From: Clostridiaceae bacterium
GTDB lineage: Bacteria > Bacillota > Clostridia > Oscillospirales > Acutalibacteraceae
Assembly (NCBI GenBank): GCA_016302625.1
Contig: JAEDNG010000022.1
Span: 1 to 9,785 of the forward strand
Direction: 5' to 3'
Length of the DNA: 9,785 nucleotides
The notes beneath the pieces are model-generated. The model was not told the origin of the DNA, ran no database searches, and saw only the letters and a program-made list of their open reading frames with translations. A program made the translations under genes and the position numbers. This document shows positions 6,868 to 9,785 of the stretch, piece after piece; position 1 is the first letter of the stretch, and each line of letters begins with the position of its first letter.

Positions 6868-6971
6868 CAAACTTTCATTAATTAAAATAGGCAATTTAAT
6901 AAATAAATTAATATTATACAGAAATAATATATATAAATCTAAAAATGCCTTTTGGCGGAACGGAGAATTTT
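6868..6971 (+). promoter_or_regulatory. AT-rich upstream region of eno, promoter not resolved
   Basis: The 149-bp divergent gap between rlmB and eno is strongly AT-rich. Toward eno there are -10-like words (TATTAT at 6912-6917, TATATA near 6930), but none has a convincing -35 at the right distance. The enolase promoter must lie here because the neighbouring gene is divergent, but I cannot place it. Confidence 0.35.
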
Positions 6972-8219
6972 ATGGTAACAGACAACAGAATAATTTCGGT
7001 TGAGGGCTTCGAGCTTATGGATTCAAGAAGTAATCCTACGGTCGGAGCAAGGGTGGTCTTAGAGGACGGTAGCGAGGGCTTCGCGATTTCTCCCTCGGGT
7101 GCGTCCACCGGTATTTACGAGGCTCACGAGATGCGTGACGGCGACAGCGCGCGTTACGGCGGAAAGGGCGTTTTAAAGGCGGTCGCGGCGATTGAGGAGG
7201 AAATCGCTCCTGCGCTTATTAATTTAGGTACGGATGACCAGCGCACGGCGGACGAGCTTATGATAAGCCTTGACGGCACGGAAAACAAGAAAAGGCTCGG
7301 TGCTAACGCTATTCTCGCGGTGTCGCTTGCGCTTTCTAAAGCCTCCGCCGCATCGTACGGTATGCCGCTTTATCGGTATATCGGCGGTATTAACGGAAAC
7401 GAACTGCCCCGCCCTATGATGAATATTTTGAACGGCGGCGCTCACGCGGCAAACAATATTGATATTCAGGAATTTATGATTATTCCTTATAAAGCATGCT
7501 GTTTTTCAGAGGGACTTCGTCAGTGCAGTGAAATATACCATTCTTTGGGCGGAATTTTAAAGGAGCAGGGCAAAGCGACCGGAGTAGGCGACGAGGGCGG
7601 CTTTGCTCCCGATTTACAGTCGGACGAGGAGGCTATAGAACTAATCGTCAAGGCGGTTGAAAAAGCAGGATATACCACAGATGATATTAAAATAGCGCTT
7701 GATGTTGCGTCGAGCGAGTGGTATTCCGACGGCGGATATTTACTGCCTAAGCGCGGCAAAAAAATGACAGCGGACGGGCTTATCGAATATTATGAGGAAT
7801 TGATAGCTAAATTCCCGATTATCTCTATCGAGGACGGAGTAGCCGAAGAGGATTGGGAGGGTTGGCAAAGGCTGACGGCACGGCTTGGCAAAAAAATTCA
7901 GCTTGTCGGCGACGATTTGTTTGTTACAAATACAAAAAGACTTGAAAAGGGAATAGAATTGGGCGCCGCAAACTCAATACTTGTAAAGCTTAATCAGATA
8001 GGAACGCTGACCGAAACTCTCGACGTAGTAAGGCTTGCCCAAAAGCACGGCTATACCGCTGTTATTTCCCACCGCTCGGGCGAAACCGAGGACACAACCA
8101 TTGCAGACCTTGCCGTGGCGCTGAACGCGGGACAAATTAAGACCGGAGCACCCTGCCGAACCGACCGCGTGGCTAAATACAATCGTTTGGCTTTAATAGA
8201 AAAAGAAATAATAGGTTAA
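6972..8219 (+). CDS. eno: Enolase (phosphopyruvate hydratase)
   Basis: Enolase interconverts 2-phosphoglycerate and phosphoenolpyruvate in glycolysis in the cytosol. The 415-residue product is slightly shorter than the usual 430. Key residues are all present: Ser42 in the catalytic loop (SGASTG), His158 and Glu167 (NGGAHAANNIDIQEF), catalytic Glu208 (GDEGGFAPDL), the Mg ligands Asp244 (ALDVASSE), Glu287 (SIEDGVAE) and Asp314 (LVGDDLFVTN), catalytic Lys339 (ILVKLNQIGT), His367 (SHRSGETED) and Lys390 (IKTGAPCRTD). I chose the ATG at 6972 over an in-frame ATG at 6945 because CGGAGA stands six bases before it and the family begins close to this point. It is monocistronic, divergent from rlmB, and closed by a terminator four bases past the stop. 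It is not next to gap, pgk, tpi or gpm here. Confidence 0.98.
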   Translation: MVTDNRIISVEGFELMDSRSNPTVGARVVLEDGSEGFAISPSGASTGIYEAHEMRDGDSARYGGKGVLKAVAAIEEEIAPALINLGTDDQRTADELMISLDGTENKKRLGANAILAVSLALSKASAASYGMPLYRYIGGINGNELPRPMMNILNGGAHAANNIDIQEFMIIPYKACCFSEGLRQCSEIYHSLGGILKEQGKATGVGDEGGFAPDLQSDEEAIELIVKAVEKAGYTTDDIKIALDVASSEWYSDGGYLLPKRGKKMTADGLIEYYEELIAKFPIISIEDGVAEEDWEGWQRLTARLGKKIQLVGDDLFVTNTKRLEKGIELGAANSILVKLNQIGTLTETLDVVRLAQKHGYTAVISHRSGETEDTTIADLAVALNAGQIKTGAPCRTDRVAKYNRLALIEKEIIG

Positions 8220-8222
8220 TGG

Positions 8223-8262
8223 AAAAAACCTAAGCCGGGATTTAACTCGACTTAGGTTTTTT
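8223..8262 (+). terminator. Intrinsic terminator of eno
   Basis: AAAAAACCTAAG (8223-8234) pairs perfectly with CTTAGGTTTTTT (8251-8262), 12 bp. A further four pairs in the loop (CGGG with CTCG, one G-U) are possible. The T run is part of the right arm. It starts four bases after the eno stop and can also work weakly in the reverse direction. Confidence 0.9.
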
Positions 8263-8270
8263 GTTTCTAA

Positions 8271-8302
8271 AAAAATGTGCCGGATTGTTCCGGCACATTT
8301 TT
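8271..8302 (-). terminator. Intrinsic terminator of the spoIIQ-like gene, bidirectional
   Basis: A perfect 13-bp stem (AAAAATGTGCCGG at 8271-8283 with its complement at 8290-8302) closes a 6-nt loop. On the minus strand it is followed by a T run, which fits the gene ending at 8349. On the + strand it also ends in five T and gives eno a second stop 10 bases after the first. Confidence 0.85.
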
Positions 8303-8348
8303 ATGCCCCTAAACGATAAGCTTCAGCCTTTTACGGGGGCGGGAAAAT

Positions 8349-9071
8349 TCAGTCAAGCTTTAATGTCGCAAGCGGAGGCGCCGCATGACCGTTTTTATAA
8401 ACTTCAAGGTGAAGATGACTTTGGTCGGCGCATTCACACGGCACGGTTGTTACGTTTCCTATGATATCACCGGCTGAAACCTTATCACCGGCTTTAACCT
8501 TGACGCCCTTAATCGCGGCGTATTTGGCGGTTATGCCGTCCCCGTGGTCGATTGTGATAACGCAACCGAATTCAGAGCTGTTTTCAACCGAAAGAACGGT
8601 TCCGTTCGCGCAGGCGCTTACCGCCGTTCCGTCCTCACAGGCAATGTCAATTCCCGAGTGCAAACGCATATCGCCGTAGGTTGCGGAATATTGCAGCTCT
8701 TTTTCGCTGTAATTTTTAATTACTTCACCCTGTATAGGCATGCTGTAAGTCCTAACGGAAGTTTTTTCTTTTGTTTCTGCAGAAGAGGTACTTTCAGCCG
8801 AAGAATACGGCACGTCGGATACATGCTTTTCGACATTTTCGGATATTCCTGAGGAAGAAATGTCCGGTTTACTTTCTATTTTTGAAGAAGAAAAGCTTGA
8901 AGTGTCGGATTTATTACCTGAACTGCTTTCGTTTTTCGAATTTCTTCCGCTGATATTTGCGGCGGCAAACCACGACGCTCCGCCGATTGCCAAAAGACAG
9001 CAGGCAATAATTATATAAAAGGCGGCGCTGCCTTTGAATTTTGATTTTGAATGATACTCCGAATATTTCAT
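8349..9071 (-). CDS. spoIIQ: SpoIIQ-like membrane-anchored LytM/M23 protein
   Basis: SpoIIQ is the forespore inner-membrane protein whose LytM domain binds SpoIIIAH across the engulfment space. I set the start at 9071 (240 residues) because AAAGGA sits nine bases before it; an ATG at 9089 has no ribosome binding site and would place that motif inside its codons. The product has a basic N-terminus, one membrane helix (about 16-36), a Ser/Glu/Lys-rich linker (40-108) and a LytM domain from about 111. YSATYGDMRLHSGIDIA resembles the clostridial SpoIIQ signature before the metal site. The zinc ligands are kept: His138 and Asp142 (HxxxD), and His221 in HLH (219-221). The usual YAH histidine is replaced by Ala (KYAAI), as is common in SpoIIQ, so hydrolase activity may be weak or absent. 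Another M23 anchor protein is the alternative. Confidence 0.78.
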   Translation of the reverse strand: MKYSEYHSKSKFKGSAAFYIIIACCLLAIGGASWFAAANISGRNSKNESSSGNKSDTSSFSSSKIESKPDISSSGISENVEKHVSDVPYSSAESTSSAETKEKTSVRTYSMPIQGEVIKNYSEKELQYSATYGDMRLHSGIDIACEDGTAVSACANGTVLSVENSSEFGCVITIDHGDGITAKYAAIKGVKVKAGDKVSAGDIIGNVTTVPCECADQSHLHLEVYKNGHAAPPLATLKLD

Positions 9072-9117
9072 ATGATTTGTTCCTTTCATATAAACCGTTA
9101 ATTTTTATCCGCGTTAG

Positions 9118-9146
9118 TATTATTGACAAAAACGAATATATTATAC
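9118..9146 (-). promoter_or_regulatory. Candidate sigma-F/G-like promoter of the spoIIQ-like gene
   Basis: On the minus strand GTATA (9146-9142), a good sigma-F/G -35 word, is followed after 14 bases by GTCAATAATA (9127-9118), which fits GGNNANANTR except for its second base. The start point would be about 40 bases before the ATG. A housekeeping alternative overlaps it (TTGTCA, then TAAAAA 16 bases later). B. subtilis spoIIQ is sigma-F dependent, so the match is plausible, but it is weak on its own. Confidence 0.3.
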
Positions 9147-9293
9147 TCGGTTTGAAGTTCGGCGAATATTTTGTTTATTGTTTATTAGTATAAAATACAT
9201 ATTATATACCTTAAAAATTTAAAAATAGTTCACAGAAAAGAAAAAATTATGGTTTATGATATGCTTGTACCGAAAAGGGAGCCGCACCCGTTT

Positions 9294-9302
9294 TGGTATA
9301 AT
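9294..9302 (+). promoter_or_regulatory. Extended -10 motif pointing into the rhaM terminator
   Basis: The bases TGGTATAAT form an exact extended -10 on the + strand. The -35 region has no match. It is followed by overlapping dyads and, about 75 bases on, by the strong hairpin at 9340-9382, so a short non-coding transcript is possible. It may equally be chance in AT-rich DNA. Confidence 0.3.
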
Positions 9303-9339
9303 TTCTCTTTTAAAGAGAAGTTCTCTCCTCAAACCCCTT

Positions 9340-9384
9340 AAAAGTGAAAAAGAGCCGTGTTTCACGGCTCTTTTTCACTTTTTT
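9340..9384 (-). terminator. 20-bp perfect hairpin, terminator of rhaM, bidirectional
   Basis: The arms at 9340-9359 and 9363-9382 are perfect complements over 20 bp around a 3-nt loop, with a GC core (GAGCCGTG) and A/T-rich outer ends. It lies eight bases after the rhaM stop. The minus-strand copy ends in TTTT inside the stem; the + strand copy ends in six T (9379-9384), so it should stop transcription from either side. Confidence 0.88.
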
Positions 9385-9390
9385 AAATAT

Positions 9391-9708
9391 TTATTTAAAA
9401 GAAAAGACTCTTCTCAGCTGCGGCTGAGCTCCTGTAACCGGATCCTTTTCCATTATCATAACGTCTTTCATATATTCGTTCCAACGCTCAACAACAGGAC
9501 TTTCGTTTTGAATTCTTGCGGCATATTCTACGCCCTTTTCACATTCGTAATATCCGAAAAGCTCATTTCCCACGTTCCAAATAGTGTAGTTTTTTATTCC
9601 CGCTGCGCCTAGCACTTCAAGCATTTCGGGCCATATTTCGTTGTGGCGCTTGACATATTCATCTAATTTTCCGTCGATTACAGTAGCCTTCCAGGCGTAT
9701 TTTTCCAT
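9391..9708 (-). CDS. rhaM: L-rhamnose mutarotase
   Basis: RhaM interconverts the alpha and beta anomers of L-rhamnose, speeding entry to the rhamnose isomerase pathway in the cytosol. The product is 105 residues, the normal length for this dimeric ferredoxin-like fold. Family residues are in register with the E. coli enzyme as I recall it: catalytic His22 in RHNEIWPE, Tyr41 in NYTIW, and Trp76 in ERWNEYMKDVM. The C-terminal QLRRVFSFK matches the usual end strand. Upstream of ATG is AAAGAGTGAT, an incomplete but acceptable ribosome binding site, and a sigma-A type promoter is visible. It has its own terminator, so it is probably monocistronic unless genes beyond the window join it. No rhaA, rhaB or rhaD lies in this window, so a role on other deoxy sugars or uronates is possible. 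Confidence 0.94.
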   Translation of the reverse strand: MEKYAWKATVIDGKLDEYVKRHNEIWPEMLEVLGAAGIKNYTIWNVGNELFGYYECEKGVEYAARIQNESPVVERWNEYMKDVMIMEKDPVTGAQPQLRRVFSFK

Positions 9709-9737
9709 TTATATCACTCTTTCTGTCTTTTTTATAG

Positions 9738-9766
9738 ATTATAAAATAATTTTCAAAAAAAGTAAA
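9738..9766 (-). promoter_or_regulatory. Sigma-A type promoter of rhaM
   Basis: On the minus strand TTTACT (9766-9761) is a four-of-six -35, followed by exactly 17 bases and a perfect TATAAT (9743-9738). Transcription would begin near 9731, about 23 bases before the rhaM ATG, just enough for the ribosome binding site. Confidence 0.55.
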
Positions 9767-9785
9767 TATCTTTTTAAATCAGCGC

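Larger units (their letters stand above)
9072..9390. other. 319-bp gap between the spoIIQ-like gene and rhaM
   Basis: No credible protein gene lies here. From left to right it holds the spoIIQ ribosome binding site and promoter-like words (9072-9150), a very AT-rich stretch (9150-9260), an imperfect hairpin at 9268-9299, an extended -10 on the + strand (9294-9302), overlapping dyads at 9302-9327 and the rhaM terminator (9340-9382). A + strand frame crossing into rhaM antisense has no ribosome binding site and looks like a shadow. Confidence 0.6.

Noticed and set aside
6945..8219. Longer enolase starting at the ATG at 6945.
   Set aside because: The ribosome binding motif CGGAGA lies between 6945 and 6972 and correctly spaces the ATG at 6972; the extra nine residues are not family sequence.
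8349..9089. Longer LytM protein starting at the ATG at 9089.
   Set aside because: No ribosome binding site before it, while its second and third codons form the AAAGGA that serves the ATG at 9071.
9123..9147. TTGACA on the + strand at 9123-9128 followed by TATACT.
   Set aside because: The spacing is only 13 bases and nothing encoded on the + strand follows, so it is unlikely to be a promoter.
9256..9612. A 118-codon + strand frame across the gap and opposite rhaM.
   Set aside because: It runs through the 20-bp terminator hairpin and antisense to the conserved rhaM reading frame; no ribosome binding site.

Overview
The window reads as a chromosomal segment from a spore-forming, low-to-mid GC member of the Clostridia, most likely of the Ruminococcaceae/Oscillospirales type. 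The grounds are two sporulation genes (spoIIID and a spoIIQ-type LytM gene), strong GGAG-type ribosome binding sites, metG with a fused C-terminal tRNA-binding domain, and AT-rich intergenic DNA with classic intrinsic terminators. The family-level placement is inference. I see no transposase, phage gene, CRISPR array, tRNA or rRNA.

Layout. The 3' part of spoIIID runs in from the left edge on the + strand and ends at 247. A 71-nt nested hairpin follows, probably its terminator. Facing it is a minus-strand cluster transcribed from about 6850 down to about 420: rlmB (23S rRNA methyltransferase), an unrecognised 865-residue membrane protein, metG (methionyl-tRNA synthetase), tatD (metal-dependent hydrolase) and a 44-codon Asn/Gln/Lys repeat peptide gene, closed by an intrinsic terminator at 419-459. 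Spacing is tight (29 nt, 15 nt, a 4-nt ATGA overlap, then a short gap holding a hairpin), so this is probably one operon. eno (enolase) is divergent from rlmB across a 149-bp AT-rich gap. It ends at two back-to-back hairpins shared with a convergent spoIIQ-like gene. Upstream of that gene lies a 319-bp gap with promoter-like sites and a 20-bp perfect terminator hairpin. rhaM (L-rhamnose mutarotase), with its own promoter, closes the window on the minus strand.

The most unusual gene is the 865-residue protein. It has the eight-helix topology and C-terminal P/N-domain architecture of a P1B-type (heavy-metal) ATPase, but each signature catalytic element I looked for is replaced: the CPC, the DKTGT aspartate (Ser589), the HP histidine (Ser628), TGE, TGD and GDGxNDxP. 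It also carries about 310 residues of acidic, Ser/Pro/Glu-rich N-terminal tail. It looks like a pseudo-P-type ATPase retained inside a translation operon, which suggests a scaffold or sensor role rather than a pump. The second curiosity is the 44-residue peptide, a clean four-copy nonapeptide repeat (QNKNNQNNN) whose copies differ at the DNA level by synonymous changes, with a ribosome binding site lying inside an inverted repeat.

How the genes fit together: rlmB, metG and tatD are housekeeping translation and nucleic-acid functions. spoIIID (mother-cell regulator) and spoIIQ (forespore side of the engulfment channel) belong to sporulation and are commonly adjacent in clostridia, but here lie about 8 kb apart with this housekeeping block between them. 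eno and rhaM are stand-alone carbon-metabolism genes.
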